A stretch of 64,000 nt of DNA from Clostridiales bacterium (GCA_017511005.1 JAFWLP010000038.1:21147-85146), one strand, 5' to 3'; positions 44,378-55,359 are shown, counted from the stretch's first letter. Program-made: numbers and translations. The notes: generated by a model from the sequence alone, not told the origin.

Positions 44378-44389
44378 GGAGTTCCTCCC

Positions 44390-46027
44390 TTATCTGAAAT
44401 AGATCCTGTTGAGATTCCTGTACCAGTCGTTGTCAATTGAATCAAAATCTTCTTTGGTAAACCTTACCACCCAGTTGCCCGTAGGTGTTCCCGGAATATT
44501 CATTCTAGTGTCACCGCCGTAGCCGAGCATATCCTGGACAGGTATTATCGTGACATCGGCATGGCTCATCCAGAGAGTCCTGATCACGGCACGGCACGAA
44601 CCGCTGTGGGCACCGCCGTCGCCCCAGTTGTCACCGGTAAATCCGCAATACTCAAGGCAGGTTTTCCTGACCTCCTCAGGACTGTCCCAAAGCCATCCGA
44701 GCAAAGTGGTGTTATCGTGGGTTCCGGTATAAGCAACACAGTTGTGCGTGAAATTATGAGGCAGGAACGAACTGTTGTCTCCGGGATAAAAAGCAAATTC
44801 CATGACACGCATGCCGGGTATTCCGACCTTGCCCATAAACTCTACGAGATCAGGTGTAACTTCACCGAGATCCTCGGCTATGAGACGTGATCTGTCATTG
44901 AACTTCTTATCGTATTCTTCGAAGAAATCAAGACCGGGACCCTTGATCCACTTGCCGTCTCTGGCATTCTCGGCATTCGCATCGATCTCACAATAAGAAG
45001 AGAATGCACGGAAGTGGTCGATCCTCAAATAGTCGAAGAGCTTGAAGTTGTCCTCAAGTCTGCTCATCCACCACGCATAATGATCTTCTTTCATCTTCTT
45101 CCAGTCATAGATGGGATTGCCCCAGAGCTGTCCGTCAGCCGAGAAATAATCCGGCGGAACGCCTGCGACGCATTCAAAGATAAGCGCTTCCTGCTTGGGT
45201 TTCCTGGGTTCCTTCAAAGGCTCCGTTTCATTTCCTTTCTCTTTTTCCTTTTCCTGTTTTGCAAGCTCCTTCTTGTATTTGTCCACAGCCTTCTCATAGT
45301 CATTGAGGACTTTGTTGACTCTGGCGGCTGAAGCCATCTTGAAAAGATCCCTGCTTGCCCATACATCAGCCGAATCACCGGAAACATAGAAAGGGATATC
45401 TCCTATTATGGAAATACCCAAAGCGTTTATCTCGGATTTTATCTGTGTCCACTCATCGAAAAAGAGATACTGGACAAAACCGTGGTATCTGTAATTGGGA
45501 TCATTCCTGAGCTCGGCAACGGCAGCCTTATCATAATTCCTCAGCCGTGAATCTGACCACTCCCACCACGGTTTGCCAAAGTCGGCATCCTTTACCGTCT
45601 GGTAAGCGGCAACATCCTGGACCCATTTATTCTCCTTTATGAACTTGTCCGCCTTTGAGAGCAGATCCTTGCCGGCACGCTCAAAAGCTTTACGTAAAAG
45701 CTCGTCTCTGTTTGTTCTCAGAAAATCGTAATCGATCCTCCACTTATTCTGATTGTACTCAGCCTGCTGTACTTCTGCAGGAGTCAGGAGTCCTCTTTGC
45801 TCGAGCCTTCTCGGATCGATGAACAGCCAGTTGCCTGCAAATGCCGAGAAACTCTGATAAGGCGAATTACCCATACCGGGATATGAGAAAGGCAGAACCT
45901 GCCAGTATTTCATTCCCTGCGAAGCCAGCTGCTTCGCGAAATCGATTGCCTCCTGTCCCATCACTCCCGTGCCGAACGGTCCGGGAAGTGAGCTGATGTG
46001 CATCAGAACGCCTCCGCCACGTATCAT
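44390..46027 (-). CDS. malQ: 4-alpha-glucanotransferase (amylomaltase)
   Basis: MalQ transfers alpha-1,4-glucan segments in glycogen or maltodextrin metabolism. The 545-residue GH77 enzyme begins with RGGGVLMHISSLPGPFG and has the conserved DYLRIDHFRAF (nucleophile Asp), IAEDLGEVTPD (acid/base Glu) and GTHDNTTLLGW blocks. About 35 extra Lys/Glu/Pro-rich residues (near 245-280) interrupt the usual sequence and look like an exposed insertion. First gene of a five-gene run and divergent from prfC. Confidence 0.95.
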   Translation of the reverse strand: MIRGGGVLMHISSLPGPFGTGVMGQEAIDFAKQLASQGMKYWQVLPFSYPGMGNSPYQSFSAFAGNWLFIDPRRLEQRGLLTPAEVQQAEYNQNKWRIDYDFLRTNRDELLRKAFERAGKDLLSKADKFIKENKWVQDVAAYQTVKDADFGKPWWEWSDSRLRNYDKAAVAELRNDPNYRYHGFVQYLFFDEWTQIKSEINALGISIIGDIPFYVSGDSADVWASRDLFKMASAARVNKVLNDYEKAVDKYKKELAKQEKEKEKGNETEPLKEPRKPKQEALIFECVAGVPPDYFSADGQLWGNPIYDWKKMKEDHYAWWMSRLEDNFKLFDYLRIDHFRAFSSYCEIDANAENARDGKWIKGPGLDFFEEYDKKFNDRSRLIAEDLGEVTPDLVEFMGKVGIPGMRVMEFAFYPGDNSSFLPHNFTHNCVAYTGTHDNTTLLGWLWDSPEEVRKTCLEYCGFTGDNWGDGGAHSGSCRAVIRTLWMSHADVTIIPVQDMLGYGGDTRMNIPGTPTGNWVVRFTKEDFDSIDNDWYRNLNRIYFR

Positions 46028-46030
46028 TAT

Positions 46031-46059
46031 TTGTAATTCCCTTCTTTCTTATATATAAT
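46031..46059 (+). promoter_or_regulatory. Promoter of prfC
   Basis: TTGTAA (46031-46036), a 17-base spacer and TATAAT (46054-46059), about 40 bases before the prfC ATG in the interval shared with the divergent malQ. Confidence 0.6.
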
Positions 46060-46101
46060 TATTTGTCTCTATTAGGTTATTATACATTTCTTGAGGTTAA
46101 A

Positions 46102-47712
46102 ATGAATTATTCTACTGTTGAAGAAATAAAAAGACGCCGTACTTTTGCGATCATATCGCATCCGGACGCTGGTAAGACCACAATGACAGAGAAGTTCCTT
46201 CTATATGGAGGAGCCATTCATCAGGCAGGTTCCGTAAAAGCCCGCAAAGCCCAGCGTCACGCCACATCAGACTGGATGGAGATCGAGAAAAAACGTGGTA
46301 TTTCCGTCACGTCATCAGTAATGCAGTTTGAATACGACGGGTGCCACATAAACATTCTCGATACCCCCGGTCACCAGGACTTCTCCGAAGACACATACAG
46401 GACGCTTTGTGCCGCAGACTCTGCGGTAATGGTCCTTGACGGCGCAAAGGGTGTCGAGGCACAGACCATTAAACTGTTCCAGGTCTGCAGAAGACGCGGC
46501 ATCCCGATCTTCACTTTCATAAACAAGATGGACCGTGCGGCCAAGAATCCGTTCGACCTCATGGACGAGCTCGAGAAAGTACTCGGCATCAGATCCGTAC
46601 CCATAAACTGGCCCATCGGAACAGACGGAGACTTCGAAGGCGTCTATGAGAGAGCGTCACGCAACGTGCTCCTTTTCGACCGTGAGAACAACGACCACGG
46701 AGCTTCCATGGTTACGCAGAGCGTATCGGGCATCGATGACCCGAAGCTTGACGAGATGCTCATGACCGGTCACCTTGAAACCTTAAGAAATGACATCGAG
46801 CTTCTCGATATGGCAGGTGATGAGCTTGATATGGATAAGGTCCTTAACGGAGAACTCACGCCTGTATTCTTCGGTTCCGCCATAACTAATTTCGGCGTTG
46901 AGCCGTTCCTTAAGCATTTCCTCAAGATGAGTCCGGGACCGGCCGTCCATCATACGACCGACGGCATGATCGAACCCGAGGACACCATGTTCTCCGGATT
47001 CGTATTCAAGATCCAGGCAAACATGGATCCTTCGCACCGCGACCGTATGGCATTCATCCGCATCTGCTCCGGACAGTACGAGAAGAATATGACCGTAAAT
47101 CTCATGCGCACCGGCAAGAAGATCACTCTTGCCCAGCCGCAGCAGTTCATGGCACAGGACAGAGCCATCACCGAGGAGGCTTACGCGGGAGACATAATCG
47201 GAATTTTCGATCCTGGCAACTTCAGGATCGGTGATACTATCATCTCCACTAACCGCAAATTCGAATTCGATCCCATCCCGGTATTCGCGCCCGAGAATTT
47301 CGCGCGCGTAGAACCGAAGGATTCAATGAAGCGCAAACAGTTCCTTAAGGGTATCGAACAGCTCTCGCAGGAAGGCGCTGTTCAGCTTTACAAGCAGCCG
47401 GATATCGGTACCGAGACCTATGTAATGGGCGTTGTCGGCATCCTTCAGTTTGATGTCCTGGAATACAGACTCAAGTCGGAATATAACGTAGACATAGTAA
47501 GGACACCGCTTCCGTACCGTCTTGCACGCTGGGTAAAATCCGAAGTCGAAGGATTCGATCCCAAGGAGCTGACACTCACCTCGACTTCACTTCTTGTTCT
47601 GGACAGGGACAATGACCCTGTAGTACTGTTCGAATCAGAATGGGCAGTAGACTGGGCAGTCGATCACAACGAGAAGATGAAGCTGTCGTTCGAGAACATT
47701 AATTCAAAATAA
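46102..47712 (+). CDS. prfC: Peptide chain release factor 3
   Basis: RF3 is a GTPase that releases RF1/RF2 from terminated ribosomes. From the ATG at 46102 (GAGG five bases upstream) the product is 536 residues. It has the G1 loop SHPDAGKTT, the RF3-specific GGAIHQAGSVKARK, a Q-box-like KKRGISVTSS, DTPGHQDFSEDTYR and NKMDRAAK. A longer frame from 46063 would begin before the ribosome site and is less likely. The gene converges on the GH3 gene with only four bases between the stop codons. Confidence 0.97.
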   Translation: MNYSTVEEIKRRRTFAIISHPDAGKTTMTEKFLLYGGAIHQAGSVKARKAQRHATSDWMEIEKKRGISVTSSVMQFEYDGCHINILDTPGHQDFSEDTYRTLCAADSAVMVLDGAKGVEAQTIKLFQVCRRRGIPIFTFINKMDRAAKNPFDLMDELEKVLGIRSVPINWPIGTDGDFEGVYERASRNVLLFDRENNDHGASMVTQSVSGIDDPKLDEMLMTGHLETLRNDIELLDMAGDELDMDKVLNGELTPVFFGSAITNFGVEPFLKHFLKMSPGPAVHHTTDGMIEPEDTMFSGFVFKIQANMDPSHRDRMAFIRICSGQYEKNMTVNLMRTGKKITLAQPQQFMAQDRAITEEAYAGDIIGIFDPGNFRIGDTIISTNRKFEFDPIPVFAPENFARVEPKDSMKRKQFLKGIEQLSQEGAVQLYKQPDIGTETYVMGVVGILQFDVLEYRLKSEYNVDIVRTPLPYRLARWVKSEVEGFDPKELTLTSTSLLVLDRDNDPVVLFESEWAVDWAVDHNEKMKLSFENINSK

Positions 47713-47716
47713 GAGA

Positions 47717-49585
47717 TCAGACAGTATCCTTAAAAGCATTCCAGCCTGTGTCTTTCCAGCATCCGGAACCATTTATCTGGTCAACGGATGAATAATACGG
47801 CATGGGAAGCGTTCCTGTCATCTCCACTTTCTTTGTCAGAACGTCAGCTGCGGCATTGCCGCCTTCAGAACCGGGAAGATAGAGCATTATGCAGGAATCC
47901 CATTTGTCTAAATATTCACTTATGATGACATTCCTTCCTGCGGTTATCAGAGCAACCGTGGGAAGTCCGGAATCTGCAGCGGTCTTTATCGCTTCTGCAT
48001 TGCCGGAAAGTCCCAGAGCTCCCGTAACCGACATATCGGCAGTATCACCATACCATTCCGCATAGGGCTTTTCGCCGATACAGAGGATTACCATGTCACA
48101 AGAACCGATCTGACTCTTATCGGTCACGATCTCAAAGCCGTTCGTCTCACCGGCTTCCTTAAGCGCTTCGACAATGGAACTGCCTTCCACGAAATGCATG
48201 GACGGAGCACCGCCGCTGAATTCTTCGTCTGTCGAACCCTGCCACCAGTTAGTCCAGCCTCCGCAGAGAGCTCCGACGTCGTCAGCTGCAGGACCGGTGA
48301 CAAATACCTTCATGCCAGGTTCAATGTACATGTGATTTCCGGCCTTCAGAGGCACAAAAGATTCAGCCGCAAGCATCCGCGCAACTTCATGGGATCTCTG
48401 GCTTGCGTATTCATATGACGGTTTAAGATCTTCAAGGAAAGGATCGTCAAACAGACCCGCATCCTTCTTTACCCTGATGATCCTCGTAACCGCGTCATCG
48501 ATCCGCTCACTGCTGATACGTCCTTCATTAACGCCCTGGACTATGTAGCTCATTGCAGCATCATGATCGGTCTCGGTCATGAACATGTCGATCCCCGCAT
48601 TTACGCCCAGGATGATATTGTCTTTATATGTCGCACCGGAGCAGTTCATTATTGAATCCCAGTCAGAAAGAACGATGCCGTTAAAACCCATATCATTCTT
48701 GAGAATACTGATGTATTTCTCATTCTCATGCATCTTGACTCCGTTCAGGGAAGAATGTGAGAGCATTATTACCTGAACGCCTTCATCGATAAGAGCCTGA
48801 TATACTGCAAGCTGGTCTTTGATCTGATCTTCAGTCAGACGGGCATCTCCCCTGTCGATGAGCATGGTATCCGGATCCTCTCCGGTCCCGAAGGATGTCA
48901 TTCCGTCACCGAAAAAATGTTTGGGACAGACAACGATCCCCTCCGAAAGAAGACCCTTCGTATAGGCAACCGCGAGTTCCGTAACCCTGCCGCTGTCAGA
49001 TGAATAAGATTCGTATGTGCGTCCCCATCTGGGATCACACGCAGTTGCAACACATGGTGAGAAATTCAGGAGCATTCCCGTGTGCACGATATCGCTTCCG
49101 ACCAGTTTTCCGTATTCTCCGGTAAGCTCCGCATCGTTAGCGGCACCTACGTTTATGTTATGGGGAAAGATAACGCAGCCCGAAGCGAAATTAACGCCGT
49201 GAACGCTGTCATTGCCGTAGATATAAGGAATTCCGGCATCCGATTCCATTGCGTATTTCTGATATTCGTTGACAGTGCTCTTCCACTCATCAGCCGTCGG
49301 CATGGGCCAGTCATCGATCCTTGAGAGGACAGAACCGTAGTCTATGGTCTTCATCTTTGCGGGCGGAACATTATAGAGAGTCGGCTGCATCATCTGAGCG
49401 GCCTTCTGTTCCAACGTCAGTGACGCACAGATTTCCTCCGGTGTCATTGATGCATAGCTGCCTGACATGTCTGTGACGGCTTTATCCGTATCCGCAGCCG
49501 TAGCAGCAGGCTTTACCGCGGAGCACGCAGCAACAGCTGCAGTTGACAGCAATAAAAGGCCGGCTATGAATCCTCTGAACTTCAT
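47717..49585 (-). CDS. GH3 beta-glucosidase-type lipoprotein
   Basis: A 622-residue secreted lipoprotein: the signal ends in lipobox VAAC (Cys21). The GH3 barrel runs from about 50 to 400, with YGNDSVHG, CVATACDPRWGR, CPKHFFGDG and nucleophile Asp in IVLSDWDSI. The second domain has CGGWTNWWQGST, a block shared with plant-type exo-1,3/1,4-beta-glucanases. It probably trims cellodextrins or mixed-linkage beta-glucans at the cell surface. It starts eight bases after ftsH ends and so may be read from the rplI-to-ftsH operon. Confidence 0.92.
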   Translation of the reverse strand: MKFRGFIAGLLLLSTAAVAACSAVKPAATAADTDKAVTDMSGSYASMTPEEICASLTLEQKAAQMMQPTLYNVPPAKMKTIDYGSVLSRIDDWPMPTADEWKSTVNEYQKYAMESDAGIPYIYGNDSVHGVNFASGCVIFPHNINVGAANDAELTGEYGKLVGSDIVHTGMLLNFSPCVATACDPRWGRTYESYSSDSGRVTELAVAYTKGLLSEGIVVCPKHFFGDGMTSFGTGEDPDTMLIDRGDARLTEDQIKDQLAVYQALIDEGVQVIMLSHSSLNGVKMHENEKYISILKNDMGFNGIVLSDWDSIMNCSGATYKDNIILGVNAGIDMFMTETDHDAAMSYIVQGVNEGRISSERIDDAVTRIIRVKKDAGLFDDPFLEDLKPSYEYASQRSHEVARMLAAESFVPLKAGNHMYIEPGMKVFVTGPAADDVGALCGGWTNWWQGSTDEEFSGGAPSMHFVEGSSIVEALKEAGETNGFEIVTDKSQIGSCDMVILCIGEKPYAEWYGDTADMSVTGALGLSGNAEAIKTAADSGLPTVALITAGRNVIISEYLDKWDSCIMLYLPGSEGGNAAADVLTKKVEMTGTLPMPYYSSVDQINGSGCWKDTGWNAFKDTV

Positions 49586-49593
49586 TTCAGTTA

Positions 49594-51633
49594 TCAGTCT
49601 GACGGACCGGGATCGTTCGAATCATCAGGATCGGCAGAAGCAGATGAACTGTCGGTTGCGGGAGTTACGGGAACTGCCGTGACAGGTTCCGGAACCGTTG
49701 TTTCCGCATTATCACTGCCTGTATCAACAGATGCTGAAGTGTCTATACCGGAATACTCCGTCGGATAAAGGGAACTCAGATCTCCCTCTGCCTCATAGAT
49801 CTTCTCAAAATCAGGACCGTCAACGGTAAGCTTGTCTATGAGTCTTGTTGCAAGACCCTGAACAGTATTACTCTTCTCGATAAGGATCCTCTTGGTCTCC
49901 TCATAGCATGTATCGATGATCGACTTGATCTCCTCATCGATCTCGGCAGCCGTCTTATCCGAATAGCTCTGGACCTGACCCATGGAGTAACCGAGGAATA
50001 CTTCCTCATTCTCATCGCCGAATACCATGTTGCGGAACTTCTTGGAAAGGCCGTAACGTTTGATCATATCCTTGGCAATGTTGTTGCACTGCTGCAGATC
50101 CGAAGCGGCACCGGTCGAAACCTCACCAAGGAATACTTCCTCGGCTGCACGGCCGCCCAGAGCCATCTTGATGGTGTCAAGGAGCATCTTCTCCGTATAG
50201 AAATCGGTATCTTCGATCGGCTTATAAGCCGTGAAACCGCCTGCTCTTCCCACAGGAACGATCGTAACACGGTCGACCTTCTCGAATTCGGAAGTGGCAC
50301 GGAGAACAATGGCGTGACCTGCTTCATGATAAGCAGTAAGACGCTTTACCTTGTCACTGAGTTTCTTGGAATTCTTCTGGGGACCCATCTGAACTCTGAA
50401 TGTGGCATCGGTGATCTCCTGCATGGTGATCTCTTTTTTGTTATGACGTGCCGTCATGAGAGCGGCTTCATTGAGGAGATTCTCAAGATCCGCACCGGTA
50501 AAACCAACCGTTGACAGAGCAACCTCATGCAGGCTGACATCTTTTGCGAGCGGCTTCTTGCGTGCATGTATCTTAAGGATTGCCTCACGCTCATCGGCAT
50601 CAGGCATATTGACCATGATACGTCTGTCGAAACGTCCCGGACGCAGGAGCGCCGGATCCAAAACGTCAACACGGTTAGTTGCTGCCATTACTATAACGTT
50701 GGATGTAACATCGAAACCGTCCATCTCTACAAGGATCTGGTTCAAGGTTTGCTCTCGCTCATCCTGACCGCCGCCAAGACCTGCGCCTCTCTTACGGCCG
50801 ACCGCATCGATCTCATCAATGAATACAACGGAAGGTGCTTCTTTCTTTGCATCTGCGAAAAGTGATCTTACACGGGAAGCGCCGACACCGACGAGCATCT
50901 CGACGAAGTCAGAACCTGAGATATAAAAGAACTTAACACCTGCTTCACCGGCAACTGCTCTTGCAAGCAGTGTCTTACCGGTACCGGGGGCGCCATATAA
51001 GAGAACCCCCTTCGGGATCTTTGCGCCAAGCTGCTGATACTTTTTCGGATTCTTCAGGAAGTCAACGATCTCCTGGAGCTCCTCCTTCTCTTCGATGGAA
51101 CCTGCAACATCGGAAAATTTGACTTTATCCTTGTTCGGATCGGAAATCCTCGCGCGGTTGTTGCCAAAGCTGAATACGCTGTTACCGTCCCTGCTCTGTC
51201 TCGTAATGCTCAGGAACAGAACGACTACGATAACGATGGAGATGCCGAACATGACGACATTTACTACAAGAGACCAGTCAAAAGGCTCGGAATAGTTATA
51301 TCCTTCGATCTTGCCTTTGGCCTTCGCATTATCGAGCTTTAATACAAGATCATCAACGAACTCATAAGGAACATCCTGACTTACCTCAACGTTAAGTCCC
51401 GCTTCGTTCTTATAGTTGACGGTAACAACCGTTCCTTTTATCTCAACCAGACTTACCTCGTTCTTGTCATCCTCAATGATGCTCATAACGTCGGAAAGAG
51501 TTGATTTCTCCTTCTGACCGTAATTACCGCCGAACACGATTGTCGAAAAAGCGATCAACACGACTATCATCAGGATATAGAAGAACAATCCTCCGCCTAT
51601 CGGTTTGAAACTTTTCTCATTCTTATCTGCCAC
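49594..51633 (-). CDS. ftsH: ATP-dependent zinc metalloprotease FtsH
   Basis: A membrane-bound AAA+ protease for quality control of membrane and regulatory proteins. The 679 residues have two N-terminal helices flanking an external domain, Walker A GAPGTGKT, Walker [12 protein letters not shown], the second region of homology, and the zinc site HEAGH. A Pro/Thr/Ser/Asp-rich tail of about 50 residues extends beyond the protease domain. The order tilS-hpt-ftsH is the standard Bacillota arrangement. Confidence 0.98.
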   Translation of the reverse strand: MADKNEKSFKPIGGGLFFYILMIVVLIAFSTIVFGGNYGQKEKSTLSDVMSIIEDDKNEVSLVEIKGTVVTVNYKNEAGLNVEVSQDVPYEFVDDLVLKLDNAKAKGKIEGYNYSEPFDWSLVVNVVMFGISIVIVVVLFLSITRQSRDGNSVFSFGNNRARISDPNKDKVKFSDVAGSIEEKEELQEIVDFLKNPKKYQQLGAKIPKGVLLYGAPGTGKTLLARAVAGEAGVKFFYISGSDFVEMLVGVGASRVRSLFADAKKEAPSVVFIDEIDAVGRKRGAGLGGGQDEREQTLNQILVEMDGFDVTSNVIVMAATNRVDVLDPALLRPGRFDRRIMVNMPDADEREAILKIHARKKPLAKDVSLHEVALSTVGFTGADLENLLNEAALMTARHNKKEITMQEITDATFRVQMGPQKNSKKLSDKVKRLTAYHEAGHAIVLRATSEFEKVDRVTIVPVGRAGGFTAYKPIEDTDFYTEKMLLDTIKMALGGRAAEEVFLGEVSTGAASDLQQCNNIAKDMIKRYGLSKKFRNMVFGDENEEVFLGYSMGQVQSYSDKTAAEIDEEIKSIIDTCYEETKRILIEKSNTVQGLATRLIDKLTVDGPDFEKIYEAEGDLSSLYPTEYSGIDTSASVDTGSDNAETTVPEPVTAVPVTPATDSSSASADPDDSNDPGPSD

Positions 51634-51639
51634 GTTCTC

Positions 51640-52173
51640 TTATTCCTTTCTTACGATCCTAATATCGTCGAAATCTCTATATTTGCCGTCAAGGTCAAGA
51701 CCATATCCGACAATGAATTCATCCGGAACGGTGATGCCGTTATAATCCGGTACAAGATCATTAACTCTTCTGCTCGGCTTGTCAAAAGCCGTGCAAATCT
51801 TAAGCGACTTGGGTTCCCGCTCAAGGAGCTTCTCCTTCAGCAGTGCCAGCGTCCTTCCGGTATCAATGATGTCCTCAACGATAAGGACGTTCATGTCCCT
51901 GATATCGCATGACATGTCTTTCTTGATCTTGAGTTCTCCGGTCGAGAACTCGCCCACATATGAAGACACCTGCATGAAATCAACGATGACAGGCATATTC
52001 AAGCGTCTTACAAGATCCGCGGTAAAAATGAAAGCACCCGTAAGGATGCCGACAACGACAAGAGTCTCACCGTCATAATCACGGTTGAGCTCTCCGCTGA
52101 GACGTTCGAGCATCTGCTCGATCTCCTCATGTGAGACTAATACTGTATCAGTATTGATAGCCAATGTCTTCAC
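51640..52173 (-). CDS. hpt: Hypoxanthine(-guanine) phosphoribosyltransferase
   Basis: Hpt salvages hypoxanthine and guanine to IMP and GMP. The 177-residue protein shows VGILTGAFIFTADLVRRL, the flexible-loop region YVGEFSTG, and the PRPP-binding VLIVEDIIDTGRTL. It overlaps tilS by four bases and precedes ftsH by six. Confidence 0.97.
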   Translation of the reverse strand: MKTLAINTDTVLVSHEEIEQMLERLSGELNRDYDGETLVVVGILTGAFIFTADLVRRLNMPVIVDFMQVSSYVGEFSTGELKIKKDMSCDIRDMNVLIVEDIIDTGRTLALLKEKLLEREPKSLKICTAFDKPSRRVNDLVPDYNGITVPDEFIVGYGLDLDGKYRDFDDIRIVRKE

Positions 52174-53720
52174 TGCCTTTCTACCGTAAACATGACCAAA
52201 GAACCGGATGTATGATCTTCAGTCAGATCCGCTGTGTATCTTTCACGGCTTTTGGCATCCGTAAATCCCTTGCCGTGTCCGAATCCCGGCAACCACAGTA
52301 TCTCCCCGTCCTTCTCCGCAAAGATGATCTGTTTCCTTGCAGATCCCGGGATCTTGAGATCAGTCATGAGACGTGTGATCTCTTTGCTTCCCTCTGAGCC
52401 CGCTCTCCGCATCCGGAGACCGGTTCCGAGCCCGCTGCAATTGCCGAAAGTGATCCCGCCATCACGGATAACATCCGTCGGGCAAAACCACGAGAAGTTA
52501 TTATACTCTAAATCTCCTATATTCTCAAATAATAAAGCCTTTAATTTTAGGGCAGAATTGGAGATTTTGACGCTGAATTCACCATTTTGGGGAATATCGT
52601 GCAGATCAAATCCGATCTTCACGGGAGCATCGGCCACAAGAAAGCCCATTTCCCCGGCTATCGAGCAGGATAAAGTCTGTATTCCGTCCTTATCCGCAAA
52701 TCCGAAGACATCCCCGCACCTGTAGGCTTTCCGTCCAAAAGGCATATCAATGGTCATCTCGCCTGCCGCGTCACCCGACATCAGGGAACGGCAGCTGCTC
52801 AGATGAATCTCCTCAAAATCTATCAGATCCCCGAACGTCTCATGCCACAAAAGCCTTATGATCCGTGACAGGATGGCGGGATGAAGTTCACGGGTTCCGC
52901 TGACCTGAAGAACAGGATGTCCGGACAGGAGCCTGCGGTTCGTCTTATATGTTTCCACGGAAATGCCGTTAATATATTCAAGGTCATCAGCCAGAAGCTT
53001 ATAGGTCCTGGTAAGCGGGACGGCCGGATCCTCATTATAAAATGAGCCTATCTCGGGCAGGAACCGGTTGCGCCAGCTGTTGCGGGTCCCCTGAACGGTA
53101 AGATTGGTCTGATCTATCGCATATCTGATGTTGCGGCTGTCAAGGTAATCCACCAACTCACTCTTCTTCACACAGAGAAGGGGTCTTATTATCCTTCCCG
53201 TGCGGCTCTTTGGATTTACCAGACCTTCAAGACCGGAGCCTCTGAACAGATTCATCATCATGGTCTCGGCAATGTCATCCTTATGATGCGCTATCGCGAT
53301 CCTTACCTTCTTACCCTCTGCCTTCTCCAATGCCGCCGCGTACTGTTCAAAAGCCTCATAACGGAGCAGTCTTCCTGCAGTCTCTTCTGATATGTGATTC
53401 TGCTCCGCGAATCCGATACAGTCAAAATCTATGACTTTGACATCAATACCGAGCTTCCCGCAAAGCTCCCTGACCTGATCTGCCTCCTCATCGCATACAC
53501 CCTGCCGTATATGGTGGTTGCAGTGAAAAGCGCGTATTTCGCAGTCAATGCCGTTATTGTCCTTCAATTCCTTAAGGATACACAGGAGAGCAACGGAATC
53601 GGGACCGCCTGACAGACCGACAACGATAATGCCGCAGTCAAATAGTCCTTTGTCCTTTGCGAAAACAAGGACCTGATCTGTGATTGAATCTGCCGCTGAC
53701 TTTGTCCTACCGTCTTTCAA
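52170..53720 (-). CDS. tilS: tRNA(Ile)-lysidine synthetase
   Basis: TilS attaches lysine to C34 of tRNA-Ile(CAU) so that it reads AUA. The 516-residue protein begins with the N-type ATP pyrophosphatase domain: PP-loop GLSGGPDSVALL, then IAHHKDDIAETMMMNLFRGSG. The C-terminal half holds the tRNA-recognition and TilS_C regions (MRRAGSEGSKEITRLMTDLKIP). It starts two bases after dnaB, suggesting co-translation. Confidence 0.95.
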   Translation of the reverse strand: MKDGRTKSAADSITDQVLVFAKDKGLFDCGIIVVGLSGGPDSVALLCILKELKDNNGIDCEIRAFHCNHHIRQGVCDEEADQVRELCGKLGIDVKVIDFDCIGFAEQNHISEETAGRLLRYEAFEQYAAALEKAEGKKVRIAIAHHKDDIAETMMMNLFRGSGLEGLVNPKSRTGRIIRPLLCVKKSELVDYLDSRNIRYAIDQTNLTVQGTRNSWRNRFLPEIGSFYNEDPAVPLTRTYKLLADDLEYINGISVETYKTNRRLLSGHPVLQVSGTRELHPAILSRIIRLLWHETFGDLIDFEEIHLSSCRSLMSGDAAGEMTIDMPFGRKAYRCGDVFGFADKDGIQTLSCSIAGEMGFLVADAPVKIGFDLHDIPQNGEFSVKISNSALKLKALLFENIGDLEYNNFSWFCPTDVIRDGGITFGNCSGLGTGLRMRRAGSEGSKEITRLMTDLKIPGSARKQIIFAEKDGEILWLPGFGHGKGFTDAKSRERYTADLTEDHTSGSLVMFTVERQ

Positions 53721-53722
53721 TA

Positions 53723-55342
53723 TCAGAACCCGCTCGGGAAATCATCGTTTGCCTGGGCAAAGAAATCATCACCTTCGGGAGGTATGTCTTCATTGTCGGG
53801 CTCGGGAGGTTCCGGGATCGGAGCCTCGTCCATCGTTACACTGTCAAAATTATAGTTTTGGGCTGCGGTATCACCGTCAACCGTTCTTGTATATGCGCTT
53901 CCGCCGTCATCTTCCGGATCCCGTTCATTGTGCTCTATGAACATCGTCTTTCTGGGAACCCACCATACGGAGTCCCTTCCGGTCTTGCCGTGACGGTTCT
54001 TGGAAAGATAGATATAAGCTGGTTTTGCATCGTTGTTGTCGTTGAAATTTACTGTCTGGGGAGCATTCTCATCCCCTGAGGAACCTTCCTCGTCCTTCTT
54101 CTTGTAATAATCGGGCCTGTCAATAAACATAACGGTATCCGCATCCTGCTCAATAGCACCGGAATCTCTCAGGTCGGACAGCTGCGGAGTGTGGTCATCT
54201 CTCTGGGCAGCGCCTCTCGAGAGCTGTGACAGGGCAATGAACGGAATGTTGAATTCCTTGGCAAGGAGCTTCAGGGATCTGGATATCGCAGTGACTTCCT
54301 CATTACGAGATCTTCCGCCTGCTCCGGGCATCGTCATGAGCTGAAGATAATCGATGACTACGAGCTTCGGAGCTTTCTTTGAATCTGCAAACAGCTGGGT
54401 AAGCTTCGACTTCATCGTAACCGGATTGGTATCTGAATTGTCATCGATGTAGATTGGGAACTCTGACAGCTTGGCCAGAGCATGATCGATCTGCTTCCTG
54501 TCACTGTCACTCATCTTATGTGAATATATGATCTCGCTTACCGGCTTGCTCATCGATGAGGACATAAGTCTGGAAGCGATCTCCTGCTTGCTCATCTCAA
54601 GAGAGAATATGGCGACCGGATTCTGATTGGCAGCGACGTTCGCAGCCATGTTGATGGCAAGAGCCGATTTACCCATACTCGGACGAGCGGCAAGGATATT
54701 GAGCGAACCCGGTCTCAATCCTCCAAGCATCGCATCGAGCTTGGGGAAACCCAGCTTGATCTTGCCGCCGACATTCTCATCTCTGAGTTCGGCCGTGATC
54801 TCACTCATCGTCAGCTTCAGGATCTCCGGCATTCCCTCAAAACCTTTGGTATCACCGGTACCCTTAAGATGTGTCATCTGGTCTATCGCGTAATCAACGG
54901 CTTCAGAGGCACGCATGCTGCCGTTTAAAGCCCTTTTCCTCACGTCTTCGACCGTCTTAAGGAGCTTGGTTCTCTCGCTCCTTTCCCTTATTGCATTGAT
55001 ATAACTGTGAAGCGCGGACTGGACCGCAGTGGTATCGCCTACACGGTATACGTATCTCTGGCCGCCGGCTTTATCCGCCAGTCCCCTTCTCTCAAGTTCG
55101 GAATAAACCGTGATCCGGTCTATCTGCGCATTATCAAGGAACATATCGATGATGACACCGAAAATGGTCCTGTTGCGAATATCGGTAAAATCATCATCGG
55201 ATATCTTATTCTCGACCACGCCGAGGATGACAACATCCTTACGCATGCAAAGAGCAAGCAGAGCCATCTCGACTTCCACATCATTGTTGGTCTCAACGCC
55301 CTGGTCTATGAGATTATTCAGATATTCCGGATCTTCAGACAT
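53723..55342 (-). CDS. dnaB: Replicative DNA helicase DnaB (DnaC in Bacillus)
   Basis: The hexameric fork helicase. The 539 residues have the N-terminal primase-binding domain (about 20-150), a linker helix, and a RecA-type domain with Walker A ARPSMGKSALA and Walker B LVVIDYLQLM, then LSRGAAQRDDHTPQLSDLRDSGAIEQDAD. The last 60 or so residues are an acidic Pro/Glu/Asp tail beyond the usual end. Placement after rplI is typical of Bacillota. Confidence 0.97.
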   Translation of the reverse strand: MSEDPEYLNNLIDQGVETNNDVEVEMALLALCMRKDVVILGVVENKISDDDFTDIRNRTIFGVIIDMFLDNAQIDRITVYSELERRGLADKAGGQRYVYRVGDTTAVQSALHSYINAIRERSERTKLLKTVEDVRKRALNGSMRASEAVDYAIDQMTHLKGTGDTKGFEGMPEILKLTMSEITAELRDENVGGKIKLGFPKLDAMLGGLRPGSLNILAARPSMGKSALAINMAANVAANQNPVAIFSLEMSKQEIASRLMSSSMSKPVSEIIYSHKMSDSDRKQIDHALAKLSEFPIYIDDNSDTNPVTMKSKLTQLFADSKKAPKLVVIDYLQLMTMPGAGGRSRNEEVTAISRSLKLLAKEFNIPFIALSQLSRGAAQRDDHTPQLSDLRDSGAIEQDADTVMFIDRPDYYKKKDEEGSSGDENAPQTVNFNDNNDAKPAYIYLSKNRHGKTGRDSVWWVPRKTMFIEHNERDPEDDGGSAYTRTVDGDTAAQNYNFDSVTMDEAPIPEPPEPDNEDIPPEGDDFFAQANDDFPSGF

Positions 55343-55359
55343 ATTTGCTCCCAGTTCTG

